64,000 bases of DNA from Blastomussa wellsi. Taxonomy: Eukaryota; Cnidaria; Anthozoa; Scleractinia; Plerogyridae. Shown piece after piece: positions 21,819-34,028 of the stretch (its first letter is position 1; each line of letters begins with the position of its first letter). The DNA is taken from the NCBI GenBank assembly GCA_947652115.1, contig OX393563.1, forward strand, positions 25,669,049 to 25,733,048, given 5' to 3'. The translations under genes were made by a program, and so were the position numbers. The notes below the pieces were generated by a model. It was given only the letters and a program-made list of their open reading frames with translations, was not told where the DNA came from and made no database searches.

Positions 21819-23231
21819 ATGGATAAGCAGACCAAAAGAGAAAATATGTCGAAAGAGGAGGAAAGAGCCCTCATAAACGAGAAGATTTTAAACTACCGCT
21901 TACAAGGAGCCAAAACAAAGGGGAATGCACAGCAAGGTCTGCCTGTTAATGGACGAAATACAAAAAGAAAAGAATCACGAAAATTCACTTCATCGGGAGG
22001 AAAATATCTCCAGGAAAAAGAACCACGTTCCAAATTCAAACGTCCGCGGGGGCGTCATCGTGAATTGAGCTTTGAAGGCAAAACTTCGCTGGTTCCACAG
22101 GGGAATGAAATGCCGCATCACTGCACCAGCTCAGCTCCCGTTTTTCCAAGACTGTCGCTTTCCAGGATATCCTCGTCCCGTCCATCTCCTTCACTCAAAG
22201 CGTCGTATTCAGCTCCACCACAAATGGCATCCTCTTTCCAATTTTCCCCTATCCAAGAAAAGAAAGACAGGCCCAACTGCAAGGATTACAGTATATCCCC
22301 TTCGAGTCTATCTCATTCACCCAGAACGCCACATCCTGCAGCATTGCCACAAAGGAAATCCGCTTTTCAATTTCCTTCTATTCAAGAAAAGGAAGAAGAG
22401 CCCAAATCCAAGAAAAATTACGCCATATCAGAGGCTAGAAATAATGAATCAAGAACGAGTGCAAAAAGGGTAAACGCATGCATCAACTCTCCACAACAGT
22501 ATCATCTTGAGAAGTCGGTGAACTCAGTGAAGTCGCAGTGTACTCCACCATTCCAAGAAATTGGCCCACAGCAGGATCAAGATGTTCACAAAAGGCACAG
22601 TCTATCAGGTGATACATGCCGAAGAGCTACAACATTCAACGGAAAGCCAGGAACAAGGAAGATATCCATAGGGAGAAAAGAAAGCGAAGACATCTTCAAG
22701 CAAAGCCTGAAGCAAGAAAATGAAAGCAAAGAGAAGAAACAGATGATTATAAGCAAACGACAAGACCTGTTTCACAAAAGTAAAATTAAGGAAAGCGCGG
22801 TAGTTGGAAGCGAACGAAGACAGAAACACTTTGCACCGCAGCGAAAAAGACGAAAGAGATTGCAGAAGACGGAGATCGACGAGCCTAAAGCGTTAAATGA
22901 ACAGAATGAGCAACAAGACTTCGAAGACGTATTTGAAGTTCCTTCTGTTTCCTGCTCACGGACGCAACAGGCGGTCAGCTGGTTACCACAAAAAACAAGA
23001 AGGGTCGACATGGCTGGAGTTTCAGCTTATCGAGAAAAGGAACACAGCAAAGATATGGTTGACTTGTGCTACACCGCGAGACAAATGAATCCGCTGAACA
23101 ACATCGGACAGAGGAGTTTCTCGTCGGACTCGTTTGTAGCTCAGTTAATCTCAAATACGGATAAACTGACTTTGAATGACTCGATCGCAAGTCCAACACT
23201 CCAAGAACGAAAAAATACGCGCTCGAAATAA
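21819..23231 (+). CDS. Basic low-complexity protein, 470 aa, function unknown
   Basis: The frame is open from 21786, but the first ATG is at 21819 (MDKQTKRENMSKEEERALI). The protein is rich in Lys, Arg, Ser, Gln and Pro, with no membrane segment or signal peptide and probably disordered. An internal duplication is visible: SSFQFSPIQEKKDRPNC (about residues 138-154) and SAFQFPSIQEKEEEPKSK (about 180-197), each following a Pro/Ser-rich stretch. A Lys/Arg block (RRQKHFAPQRKRRKRLQ, about 333-349) is a possible nuclear localisation signal. The C-terminal third has a short acidic patch (QQDFEDVFEVPS). No known domain recognised. Length of the open frame and the duplicated motif argue that it is real; it appears to be single-exon. 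Confidence 0.65.
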   Translation: MDKQTKRENMSKEEERALINEKILNYRLQGAKTKGNAQQGLPVNGRNTKRKESRKFTSSGGKYLQEKEPRSKFKRPRGRHRELSFEGKTSLVPQGNEMPHHCTSSAPVFPRLSLSRISSSRPSPSLKASYSAPPQMASSFQFSPIQEKKDRPNCKDYSISPSSLSHSPRTPHPAALPQRKSAFQFPSIQEKEEEPKSKKNYAISEARNNESRTSAKRVNACINSPQQYHLEKSVNSVKSQCTPPFQEIGPQQDQDVHKRHSLSGDTCRRATTFNGKPGTRKISIGRKESEDIFKQSLKQENESKEKKQMIISKRQDLFHKSKIKESAVVGSERRQKHFAPQRKRRKRLQKTEIDEPKALNEQNEQQDFEDVFEVPSVSCSRTQQAVSWLPQKTRRVDMAGVSAYREKEHSKDMVDLCYTARQMNPLNNIGQRSFSSDSFVAQLISNTDKLTLNDSIASPTLQERKNTRSK

Positions 23232-23626
23232 GTTCTGTTGAATACTGTTTATCTCTCAATGGCCATCCCCTGGTTTTTACGTCTACTCTGTTTCAAATAT
23301 GAACGCTTCTAGTGAGGAAATGTTTATGATGATGTTAGGAAATTAGGAACAAGTTACTGTAATGATGTTAGTCGATTCGGTAGTAAGCACCGCCAACTTT
23401 TCATGGAACTGATTTTCAGTTGTCCTTTGGCGAGCTTTGATAAAAAATAATAGCTATGCAAGGTAGAAAAAAACTTTCCAAAAAGGGTTAAAAATTAATT
23501 TAGTTAAAAGCTTTCTTTTTGCAATCTTTTTCATGGCTTTTTAGCCTTGTAAATACAGTATTCATTTTTTAACTTTTATTTTTTTCTTTTTCTTTTTTAA
23601 ACTGCGATAATTATAATTTTACATTA
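23232..23626. other. 3' flank of the 470-aa gene
   Basis: AT-rich, presumably 3' UTR and intergenic sequence. No canonical AATAAA in a convincing position was identified. Confidence 0.4.
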
Positions 23627-23629
23627 TTA

Positions 23630-24376
23630 GGCCCTGTTTATACGTCGCACAATCGTCGAATTTAATTCGGACGAATTTAATTCAAGGGCCTGCTGGTAAT
23701 TTAATTCGACGATTGAGCGACGTATAAATCGAATTACATTCGTCGGATGAATTAAATTCGTCCAAGACGTTTTATCCGTCTGGCTAGGACGGATACAATT
23801 GCGATAGCGCGTCTTCAATTTAAACGTCGCACAACAGACGCATCGAATTAAATGCATACATTATTAAAATTTATATATAATGTACATCCTTTGAATCCGT
23901 GGTACATTTCGTTCATGTCGCATGCGCAAACAGTTCCTTCGTTCTCACTTTTTCCCGCGCCTTTCCCGTTTTGCTCTGTGGCGGAAAAAGTTGCCGTTCG
24001 CGTGCACAATTTGCCAGAGGAATACAAAGTATTCATGCATATCTTGTAGAAAAAGTGTATGTGTTTGATTGGAATATTCGATTGCCGAAGAGTACGAAGA
24101 GACGTTGGGATGGGAGGCAAACATAAGTGTGTACCGTTGTCTGCCGCGTGCTGGGGCTACTGGGAAAAACGAACCTTTCAACGAAGACCCTTGCCATTTT
24201 ATATTTATTTATCCACGTAATCTGCGTGTTTCATGCGTTTTTTTTAATTCACCGCTGCTTAACAGATAAATTCTGAAGGCTCGGGTATGAAAGCCCGGGT
24301 AAAAAAATTAAATTTGTGTTATAAATTCGACGCCTAAATCACTCGTCTGAATTAAATTCGACGTATAAACTGGGCC
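23630..24376. mobile_element. Harbinger-type MITE, 747 bp
   Basis: Termini GGCCCTGTTTATACGTCG and the complement of GGCCCAGTTTATACGTCG. A TTA duplication flanks both ends (23627-23629 and 24377-24379). Further internal GAATTAAATTCG palindromes and repeated CGACGTATAAA motifs lie near the ends. There is no coding capacity. The TTA duplication points to PIF/Harbinger mobilisation; its ends differ from the autonomous copy at 8967-11337, so another family member would have to supply the transposase. Confidence 0.8.
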
Positions 24377-24379
24377 TTA

Positions 24380-25507
24380 CCCTGACAATGGAGGCAGTTA
24401 CTTCCGAGGCTCCTGAAAATTGGCCTTTTACTTGAGAGTAGATTCGTTCGAAAGTGAACAGCAACTAATATAATTTCTTTTTTTTTCTAAAAAACGAATG
24501 TAAAACGTTTCATGTATGTAAATCCGCCCCAATGACATTGTAAACAAGTAATCAGTTTATAACAAATGCAAAAAAACTGCAAGCTTTGCCCTTTATATTA
24601 TTGACGCTTGGTCTTTTCTCGCTTTGTCTGTTTTATGATACAGTGATATTAAAACATAAAAAAGTTCCCATTTCGAGTGACATTTTCTAATTAAAAGCGC
24701 ACAGCTCTCCTGTCCCCCTCTCAGAGAAAACCTTCAACGCAGCACTACTGTGATGCAGATGCTGCTGTTGAAGTGGGCGCTGCAAGCATGAGGCCCACGG
24801 GTGAAGCGTTTTCAAAAGATTTTCAGGATTGCAAAGCACATTCTCAACAAGAAATCTAAACTCTCGTCTTTTGAAACAGAACACAAAAAGGAAAAAAAAA
24901 ATATTTTAACATAAATACCTGTTTTAAAATTATTTTAAAATAAACACCTGTGCAGTGCGAGTGTTATATCTTTTTACGAATATCTAATCTTATCTTTAAA
25001 TTTCTTTTATATTTCTAATTTATTTCGTTGTGCCATTCTAACCTGTTTTCGGCTTTCATACTGCGCAATCCATAGTCCCGTGTTTATACGCCAATCCTAA
25101 AATTATTTGGGGATCATTTCGGGGTCAAGTTCATTGCGGGGTCGATTCGGTGGTCATTTCGAGGTTGGGATCATTTCGGGGTCTGTACGTCGCTCAGTTA
25201 TTAGTCATAACATCTAGTTTGTCATATCTGACTCTCTATTTTCAGCTTTCACTGATAGGTATTAGTGTTTAATGGCGCAAAATTTGTCATGCTAGAATTG
25301 AAAGTCTTCAACATTTCCTTTTAAAGCTTATTTATTGGCGTCAGATATGAAAATCTATGGTACGTCTAGCTCAGCTCCCTACCGTTTCTGCTCAATTCTC
25401 TATCCGCGCTGAATTCTTGTACACAAAATTGCTTGTTTTTATGCTTCCGAAGGCTAATCAGCGGCGGCGATGAGATGGTTTTCAAAAGCCTGGAGAGGTA
25501 ATCAGCC
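24380..25507. other. Intergenic; short ATTTCGGGGTC repeats
   Basis: No gene supported. At 25100-25180 the phrase TCATTTCGGGGTC and variants recur four or five times, a small degenerate tandem repeat. Confidence 0.4.
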
Positions 25508-26220
25508 GTAATTGAAGTCATGGCATTAAAGGAAACCCCGTTAATATGGCCAACGCTGTCACGTTCTGAAATCCTAACCAGTATAGTCCTTTATAAGTTT
25601 ACCCAGTTAATACGTACGGCCACTCAAACCAAATACCTATTTATAATCGTCAAAACAAAGCAAAACAACTTCAATATTCCCTTGATCAACACTGTATTTT
25701 GGATGTTTATGAAAGAATTTATAGTTGTTTGGAAATGCGAATGTGTCTTTCAGTACCAAAAAAGATGTTATGAAATTTGACCCTACCCCGTTAATACGGC
25801 CAACCAGTTAATAAGGTCAAATGGTTATGGCCCGCTGGTGACTGTAATTGAAGTCATTAAGGGATTAAGGGGGCCAGGAAAAAAATAACTACATACATTT
25901 TCTTGCAAGAAAATTCCGTTAATACGGCCAACGGTCACGTTCTGAAATCCTAACCTGTATAATCCTTTATAAGTTTACCACGTTAATAAGGCCACTCAAA
26001 CCAAATACGTATTTATAATCGTCAAAACAAATAAAAATCAGTACTTGTGAGAGATATCTATAATCTAGTTATGTTCCTAAAAATTCCCTTGGTTAACTTT
26101 GTATTCTGGATGTTTATTAAAGAATTTACAGCTGTTTGGAAGTGCGAATGTGTCTTTCACGAGAACCATAAAATTTGACCCCACCCCATTAATACGACCA
26201 CCTGGTTAATAAGGCCAAAG
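25508..26220. repeat. Tandem duplication of a 340-375-bp unit
   Basis: Unit 1 (25508-25843) and unit 2 (25844-26220) share, in order, GTAATTGAAGTCATT, CCGTTAATACGGCCAAC, ACGTTCTGAAATCCTAACC, CTTTATAAGTTTACC, CACTCAAACCAAATAC, TTTATAATCGTCAAAACAAA and AATGTGTCTTTCA. They end with CCGTTAATACGGCC-type motifs. Unit 2 has extra sequence near its start. The recurrent CCGTTAATAMGGCCA motif occurs at both unit edges and resembles terminal motifs of DNA transposons, but no complete element is defined. Confidence 0.75.
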
Positions 26221-28404
26221 CAAAAAACAGCGTTACTATATGCAAGTGGTATCTGAAATGATACTTGCGTCTCATTTACCTTCAACAGCTATTTCTCCAT
26301 CTGATATAAACTGAATTGTCCCGTAAGGACTGATCTTTTCCCCCAAATCCAGAACCCATTCCAAGTGACCAGCTGAAATATTTCAGAAAGCTCAAAAACG
26401 AGTAAAGGCGCCCTGTGAAGATCTTCAAGAAACCTTAAATAAGCTGATAACGACTCTAATAAACCTCAGTGAGAAAGAAATTTCCATCTCGAGTTGGAAG
26501 AGATCAACAATTGCATGAAATAACTGTAGAAAACGTTTGTCAAACAACAAAATTTTATAAACACTAGGGACCTTTAAAGAAGCGCTGTCTCCAACGGCGG
26601 TATTGAGTGTTCTACATAATCCTACAACTTAACGAGTTGATTTTTATGGCATTTTGAGGGGGCATTTGTTAGATAAACAACAACAGCCACAAGCAACCAA
26701 ACAGATCATCTCTGACTGTATTAGGTTATAAATTATACAAACTAGTTACCTGTTCTGTTTGTCTTGAGTGTTGGCAAATGAGAAAAAAGTTTTCAACACC
26801 GAAGCATTCAATTTTCATACAGGACGTCCTATACATGCCGTTATGCCGTTTACCTATTTGTATTTTTCGCTCATTTATCCCAGTGAAATAATTTCTTGTT
26901 TGCGAAATGAAATTCTATTTGATTAAGCGCTTGTTCTATAGCAGGCCTCTTCGTCGACAATGACAGGAACTTTAGAATTGCGATGAAATATGAACTCGTC
27001 TTTTTTGATCAAAGCAATAGTACGGAATCTGAAAGCACAAGAAGTAAGAACATTTAAACATTTTAAACAAAAATTTAAACAAAGAAACGACTGTGCAATT
27101 TAAAATACAATATTTAAGACCAACAAACACCGACAAAGTACAATTTAACTTGAACAGTAGATTTAAACGCTGCATTACTTTTTCTCAACGCTTTTAGCAA
27201 ACCTTTTGTTCCAAAACACGTTCAGACTACTGCTGGTGGCCAAATATATACGACGCAGCATTTGTTGCTTTTGTTGCCAATTTTTTTACACACTGTTGCC
27301 AGTGGTTTATATGAGTCAAGCGTTCGTTTTAGAAACTGTTTTAGCTCCCCAAGTGAAATGCTGTGTTCTCTCTGATATAACGCACGTTCCTCGCTGGGAC
27401 TGGCATTGGGCAAGGCTAACTACGGTGATTCAATTATATAGATGTCACTGCCACTATGTAAAGAAGTGAAGGAGTGAAGCCCGCATAGAAACACACGAAA
27501 AAAAAAACAGAGAATCATTTCCTTTTTTCATCTGTTTCTTTCTTATACTGCTTGGGGAAAAGAGGTCCTTCAGGGAATCAGATGTCTTTTATTGACTTTA
27601 ATAACAATATTTTGCAAGTTAAGTTATTTATTTTTCATGCAAGTACCTCCCTCTTGTTGTTGTTACTTAGCTGGCATGGTGCCCAGTCCTTGTTACTTCT
27701 TCACTTGTATGCGCTTTGATTTCTTAATTCCTTGTATGCCAAAGTTATAAGATTCAAATTTCATATTTTTAGCAACGGTTTGGTCTGCCAATATTTTTTG
27801 ACGCTTTGTATTTCGGATTGCCAGTTTACTAATAAATATATTTTCAATAATTTAATTTGCACTAACCAGAAAATTGCTTAAGCGTGAAAGAAAATTATCA
27901 GGTCAATCGACACACCCAAACTCCCCCTATATAACTCAAACGCGATTATGATTGGTTTACTGAAACACTGCATGGTTTTTATTATTAATAAGGGGTATTA
28001 AATGAGCACTACTTTAGAATTTTCAATTCAAAGAGGAAATTTTGGCACATCTGGTTCTTCTGGGAAACAGTACGTATATCAGAAATATTTGGTAGGTTTT
28101 TAGAAAGGCTAGGTGCTGTCACCAGGCTAATTTAAAAGCGGTGCGTTCTCTGTTCGTCGTCCCCTTCTTTAGGCGTTTGCGATTAAATATCCAGCGTTTT
28201 CAGGCCTAACTGAAAGTGAAATTTGTAATGAGCCAATTCAGTGTTGACTTTCGCCCAGGATTCTCGGGAGTACGAGCTGTTTGTTTCTTTTGCGTGTTTC
28301 CAACCGTTAACCTGTTTAGTAACTATTTTCTAGTGCATTGCTTACAACCTTTTTTGTTTTCGTCACCTTAGAAAAGTCGTGAGGGAGAATTGAAGGTTAG
28401 CAAG
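26221..28404. other. Intergenic, upstream of the three-exon gene
   Basis: AT-rich without supported genes. It should contain the promoter of the gene starting at 28405, but I see no definite core element. Confidence 0.4.
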
Positions 28405-28493
28405 ATGTTTAGGAAAGCAATTATTGGACAGGCCATTGTATTAATATTGGAGATGTTTCTGCCTTGCATTGTGAGCAGATCACGTTCTTACAG
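28405..28493 (+). CDS. Exon 1 (signal peptide) of predicted three-exon secreted protein
   Basis: ATG at 28405 opens a hydrophobic leader (MFRKAIIGQAIVLILEMF, then LPCIVS) typical of a signal peptide. The exon ends CAG at a strong donor GTAACA (28494), leaving two bases (phase 2). The exon at 33231 begins with one base completing the codon, so the phases fit. Intron 1 would be 4.7 kb. Leader plus phase-matched donor make this a good first exon, but no transcript is available. Confidence 0.6.
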
Positions 28494-30056
28494 GTAACAG
28501 GCATCTGTTTGTCTATCAAAGACGCAACTAAATTTGTTAAAAATAATGTGTGAAAATTTAAGTATTTTACAGCCTTGCTAAGAAAACAGTGAACGCTTGT
28601 GATATTTCAGGACTGTTGATTTTGTAGTGTCCAATCACAAACCTCAAAACCACAAAATAATGACCGTTGCTGTTTGCGGTTTAGTTTTCGCACACCTGAT
28701 TGGCTGTTTTTAACACAACAACACTCCGTAAACATTTCTGGTGTTCACGGTTTTCTTAGCTTGGCTGTAATACGTACGACTGAAACATTCGTACCTCTTC
28801 TTCACTAATGAACAATACAGCCACGACATTCATCGAGCGTTCGCTGACGTCTTCTCAGTTGTTTTATTATCCTGCATGATTATTTAAAGGGCCCTAGTCA
28901 GCCACAACTTTGTTATTGTTTACATGTGAGAATTTCATTATTACATTTTACACGGATCGTGTCTAAACGAAAGATTTTTGTAAGTTAAACAGTAAAACTC
29001 ACGCAGCAGAAACTATTAAAAACAAAGCAGAAAGCGTTTTGTCAAGAAAAGGTTTCCGTGACATTGGTGGCTGAAACTACTGCTTGTTTCGGGAAAATTC
29101 CAGTTTCGTTTGCATTCTGTCCGTTGATCCTTGTCCGCTTTTTTTTTATTTTTTCAATGTACTCCCTTTTGATGACGATCCCTTTGACTTCGACTTCGTT
29201 TTCCCCATAGTTTGATGTTGTATTTTATCGGAAAGGTCGCAAAATAACCACAAGAAATTCAATGGACGTCACGAGACTCACTGGGGGTTGTGCGTTGCGT
29301 TTCATTGTTCGGCGGCATGGACGTTTTGACAACCGCCTTAATGAGGTGTGAAAATTGGGAATTTCTTTTGAGCCCGAAAACTCGAAGCTTGTTTTGGCGC
29401 GAGTTACTTCTCTTCAAATAAATTGATAGGGTATGTTGATTAATCGAATTTTAATGCAACTTGGTGAAAGTGTTCGTCAAATATAAACGCACAAAAGTGT
29501 GTGAGGCTTTGGCGAAATTCGAAACATTTTTCTCTTGGCGTCCCGGCGCATAAATCCGACCGAAGAATTTCTTATTGTCCGACTTCACAATGTATTTTCT
29601 CGAGAACCAATAGGAATTTCGAAAAAGCCTCACAAACTTTGTTATCCCATTATCTGCTGAGTGACGTAGTCCAGTTTGTAAGGGTGTCCACGGTAACGCA
29701 AAGGCTGGTAATTCGGCAAAACAAACACGGCTTCTTTGGCGTTTCATTGCTCGTGCGAGCCAACCGAAGAAACAACGGTTAAAAATATATTGTTTTTATT
29801 ATTTTCGGAATCTAACTTTAGCTTAACAGTGATATAAGGTTTTGTCTGATTTCCTTTAAAGTAGCTCACATAGAAAGATTTTCCCTGAAGGCACCTTATT
29901 TTGTTGACAGTAACCTTAAAACCCTTTCTAAATACTCAGATCTTCATTTCTCCTTCTTCCTTCGTGTTCCCTTCGTTCTTTTCGTTGCTGTCGTCTTTTC
30001 TGAGTCAAAAATGTCTTTAAGCTGTTCCTGAAAACCTAAAATTTGACCATTGCTTA

Positions 30057-30176
30057 CGCACGTCGTGAGTCATGCCTGTCGTGCATGTCATGCACGTCGT
30101 GAGTAATGACTCACGTAGTGAGTCATGCCATCGTGAGTCATGCTTACGCACGTCGTGGGTCAGCACGTCGTGAGTT
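30057..30176. repeat. CACGTCGTGAGTCATG motif cluster
   Basis: Variants of CACGTCGTGAGTCATG occur about seven times in 120 bp, some inverted (TGACTCACGTAGTGAGTCA is palindromic). A short degenerate tandem repeat with AP-1-like TGASTCA cores. Confidence 0.75.
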
Positions 30177-31194
30177 GGCTCGGGTAGGCAAGCCATATGG
30201 CTTATACGAGAAAAGATTGGCTCACCCCACAGGGTCACACTACTTTCAAAGCGAGTGACCCTCCACTCAGGGAGAAGCAAAGGTTTGATGTTAGGAAGCA
30301 GTTTTATTTTTCACCAGTTTCTCACGGAAACTAAAACAGAACGGCTACTGTTATATCTCGTCGCCATGATGTTTTTATATCCTTGAAAATAATAGTCTTT
30401 AAAAATGCGTAAGAAATCTAAAAAAGGTTGCGACCAATTCAAGCGACAGCCACACGGCCACATGAAATAAAGTCAATCGCAGATGGAAGCATTGCCGCAG
30501 GATTTACTGTGATAAAAAGATAAAGATCTTCGTGACACGAATCCTCGTGATCGGTGGCGCAAAGATTTGTGGGACTGCCAAGGCATGCACCTGGGCGTGA
30601 ATTGCCTCTATCCGATAATGTCCAGGTTGACTTGGAGGATAGTTAGCCCTTATCTGTCACTGATTCAAAAGTCACGAGAAACCGGAAAGCATTGAGCACA
30701 GCACATGCTGGATATCAAGAAAATCCACCAAACTGCGTTTTGAAAATATGCCGAGGTATACACGCCTCCCCGATCGTTAATATTTTGAACACCCCTTTTC
30801 TTGAGTGCAAAATTCCTCGTGTAGGGAAGCTTGCTGATAGTTCACCTGCACCCAAGAGCTCTACGGTTTTCGATTTCATCCTATCTAGATCGGGTTTATT
30901 CTGAATTTTTCAGACCGCGGGAGATTCCCCAATTCCTAACTATGACTATATTTAAGCAATGTTACTGGCTTATGGGGTATATATTACTTCCTTCTTTTGA
31001 GATAGGTGTCTTCTGAAGATGTCGCCATATTACGTGGTAACTAGCAGTAGTCAAATATTAGGCGTTCAATCTAAGATTCTTGATGGATCAAGTTAAGAGG
31101 AATTAGGAAGCTAGAAAGAAAAAAGAACAAGGCATTCACTGTACACTCTGTAAAAGTGAAGAATTATCATGGCAGTCAATTTAAGCAATTGGAA

Positions 31195-31310
31195 AGAAGA
31201 AACCTGAAAAAGAATCAAGGCTTCAACGGGATTCCAACCCGTGATCTCCGCGATACCGATGATATGCGATGCACCGCACCGGTATCACGGTGCGATGTGA
31301 ACGATTACGC
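31195..31310 (-). repeat. tRNA-derived SINE fragment
   Basis: The minus strand has a B-box-like CGGGTTGGAATCCCG preceded by GCGGAGATCA and followed by TTGAAGCCTTGATTC, the pattern of tRNA-headed SINEs. The A-box half is replaced by a short ACCGGTATCACGGTGC-type repeat. Not a functional tRNA. Confidence 0.45.
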
Positions 31311-33230
31311 TTGAAAAGACTTATATCACGGGTTTTGTTAATCCACTTGACATTTGCGAGCACTTTATAGTCCAAAAGTTAACTTGGATTTTCCCACAGC
31401 AGAAGTGCTCAATCAGTTGAACACAACGTAATCACTTCTCAGATGCAAATCCAAACAACCGCCATCGTGCATCTACTAGTTCAATTTTTTTTATTTTTCA
31501 AAAACGTCTGAAAACCGCTACAAATTGCTGTGAAGTCCTCAAAATGAACACAATATTTCTCAAGAGTCCTAAACATGTAAAAAAAATGCATTAAAGTTAT
31601 TTTTGCCTAATAAAAACATTTAATTCAACATTATTTGGCAACATCATGGCAACATCAATGACTTATTGTACACAATTGTCCCCGGATAAAATTGGAGATA
31701 AAGTCGCAATGTTTGGCAGCTTTTGGTTAAAAATGGAAAAATGCCTAAACGTTCAAAGGCAGTGCGGGCTTCAACTCGGCGCCAGTTCTCAATGTTATTG
31801 CAATATTGAAATAATCTTGTTAAATTTTTTTATATAAATATGTAAATACCACACGCAATCCAGTCGCATAACTGCTAGGTGTAGAGTTTTAAATAAAAAA
31901 AAATGTAATTAGCTATCTAAACAGGCCCTGGAAGTCGGGGGAGGGCTCCCTTGTTTCAGGATTTAAACAAAATAAATCCCTAAAACGAGGGATTTATCCG
32001 TATCCGATTGATCTATTCCAGGCAAAACCAACCCTTCCACTTGACAAATAATCCAACTAAAAAATATTTACTGCAATCTAATGCAAAATGAATGATGTAG
32101 CAGCCCAACAATTACTCAGGTTTACTTTTCTTAACATTTTTAGACTTCTTCAAAGTGTTCTTGGGCAAGAAACTTGACACTCTCAGTCTCTCCACCCCGG
32201 TGTATAAATGGGTACCGGCAAAATAATGCTGGGGTTCGCCCGTGGGATGGACTAGCATCCAATCCAAAGGGGAGTAGAAATATTCCCAGCTGCTTAATGC
32301 TGCAGAAACCGAGATAGGCTGAGGCAGTATGGGTCACAAGGCACAAGGCTTTACCTTTTTTTTTTCCTTTTCTGGTATTTTTCGCTGCCTAATTCTTCCA
32401 AAAAGTTCTTCCGATTATACAAGAGCTTTCCAAAACGTAAAATTGGTTCTGCTGACAGCTTTGTCCAAGGTGATCTTTTTTCGCAAAATACACTACCCTC
32501 CCAAAACTCCGAAAACCTCCCACAGGGATAAAAAAGCCATCGAAACAACCTTGTGTTATTCAAAAAAGCTATTTAGGTCATAATAAATGGCGAAATTCTT
32601 GGAAATCGCACGATCTTTTTCAAGGTCCAAAAATCTGGAACCTTCTTCCTTCGACAATAACTTCTCTGTCAAGTTTTCCTAATTTTAAGAATAAGCTGCT
32701 GAATTTTTAGTAAAATAATCAATGAATTTGTCCAAGCCGCACACTCGTGGCGCTATCTTTTGTTAACATATTGTGATGTACGAGGTGCGTGGCCTCAACT
32801 ATTAGTCTGGTGGTTTCCAGAGGTCACCTCGCCGCATATTAAACCCTATGTAGTTTTTTTTAATATTAAGAAAATAGGCGAATAAATAAATAACGAACAA
32901 AATCCGCATTATTTATTGCCGAAGCCGATTTAAAACTAATGAGGCAGCTCTTGTTTTCCAGTCTTGGAAATAGGATTTATATAATGATCCTTCTTGAAAT
33001 GAGGGTAGACATATAATTATATCATGAATAAGTCTTATAATCAACTTGAACGTCTCTATTATTTCCATATACATCCGTTAGTATTAATCGTCGGTATTAA
33101 TCCACGTTTAATCGGCCATATACGTACTGGCCGCGGCAGAGCCCCTTTAAAGTTTAACTCATCTTCATTATTTTTCACTATTTTGAAATACTGAATTAGC
33201 TGACAAAAACTTGATAAATTGTCCTTTCAG

Positions 33231-33720
33231 TTGCATGCAAGGATCTTGTGCCATGAATAATTGCCGAAGTCCCCCGGGGTCTAGACGTTCCAACTACTGT
33301 TGGATAGCCGCCGACGCGGCGGGAAATTACCTGAGATGTGGACGACGGGAGGATTGCAGGGCGGCAGCTACAAGTTGGGGAAACTGCAAAGCGTTTTCCT
33401 GCTTTTTCTACCGCGCTCCCAGAGACTACAGCAAAACGTGTGAGAGCATGAATGCAAGGAAGGTTGAGGAATTAAAGAAGGAGTGTCGAAATTACAGTTT
33501 CGATAAATGGACCAGAGATAACAGCACACCTCGTAAACTATACAAAAAGTTCGAACCCTGCATTGGGGACGTCATTGAAGGTGAAACAAAGAAAGTCATC
33601 AAGTATTGCCACTGTTACAATTCCTGTGGGAGAGGGCAGACTGATAGAGGCGACTGTGAGGTCCAAGGGTTGGCTAGAAGATTAGACTTTGAAGCGAACA
33701 CCAAGTCAACTTACGTTGCA
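33231..33720 (+). CDS. Exon 2: Cys-rich domain of the secreted protein
   Basis: The acceptor TTGTCCTTTCAG ends at 33230. The exon adds about 163 codons with some 16-17 cysteines in recurring pairs and triplets (SCAMNNC, YCWIAAD, LRCGRREDC, FSCFFY, YCHCYNSCGRG). This is a disulfide-rich extracellular region with a Lys/Glu-rich linker in the middle. The open frame runs to 33756, but a phase-0 GTGTAT donor at 33721 joins in frame to the exon at 36791; if it is not used, the protein ends at 33756. I do not recognise the domain. Confidence 0.6.
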
Positions 33721-33845
33721 GTGTATGTATCAATTTTGGATGAAGTGATTCAATAATGTTGTTATTACGAAAAAAGTTCACGTCCCTTCATTGCCTACCT
33801 ATACAAATAACTTAAACTACATCAAAGTACAATTTTAATAGAGGA

Positions 33846-33876
<31 letters not shown>

Positions 33877-33907
33877 TATAACATAATTTTGTTTTATCAA
33901 CTGGGTT

Positions 33908-34028
33908 GATAATGTGAATTGACCGCCGTAAAGAGATTCGAGAGCTGACGTTTCATTAGCTCCGACGAAGGGCTAACGCTCGAAACGTCAGCTGTCGAAT
34001 CTCTTTACGGTGGCCAATTCACATTATT
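33908..34028. mobile_element. Fold-back repeat of the AACGTCAGC family
   Basis: Arms of about 46 bp: GATAATGTGAATTGACCGCC on the left against a near complement ending GGTGGCCAATTCACATTAT on the right. They enclose TCCGACGAAGGGCTAACGCTC. The right half is the same family as the 104-bp insertion at 62451-62554. The left side continues outward as TTTTATCAACTGGGTTGATAA. Confidence 0.75.

Larger units (their letters stand above)
28494..33230 (+). other. Predicted intron 1, repeat-rich
   Basis: Contains an inverted pair at about 29498-29520 and 29610-29634 (GTGAGGCTTTGGCGAAATTC against its near complement), the GTGAGTCATG cluster at 30057-30176 and a SINE-like segment at 31195-31310. No other exon could be recognised. 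Confidence 0.45.

Noticed and set aside
30057..30176. CRISPR-like array
   Set aside because: Motif spacing is irregular, there are no unique spacers and the organism is eukaryotic.
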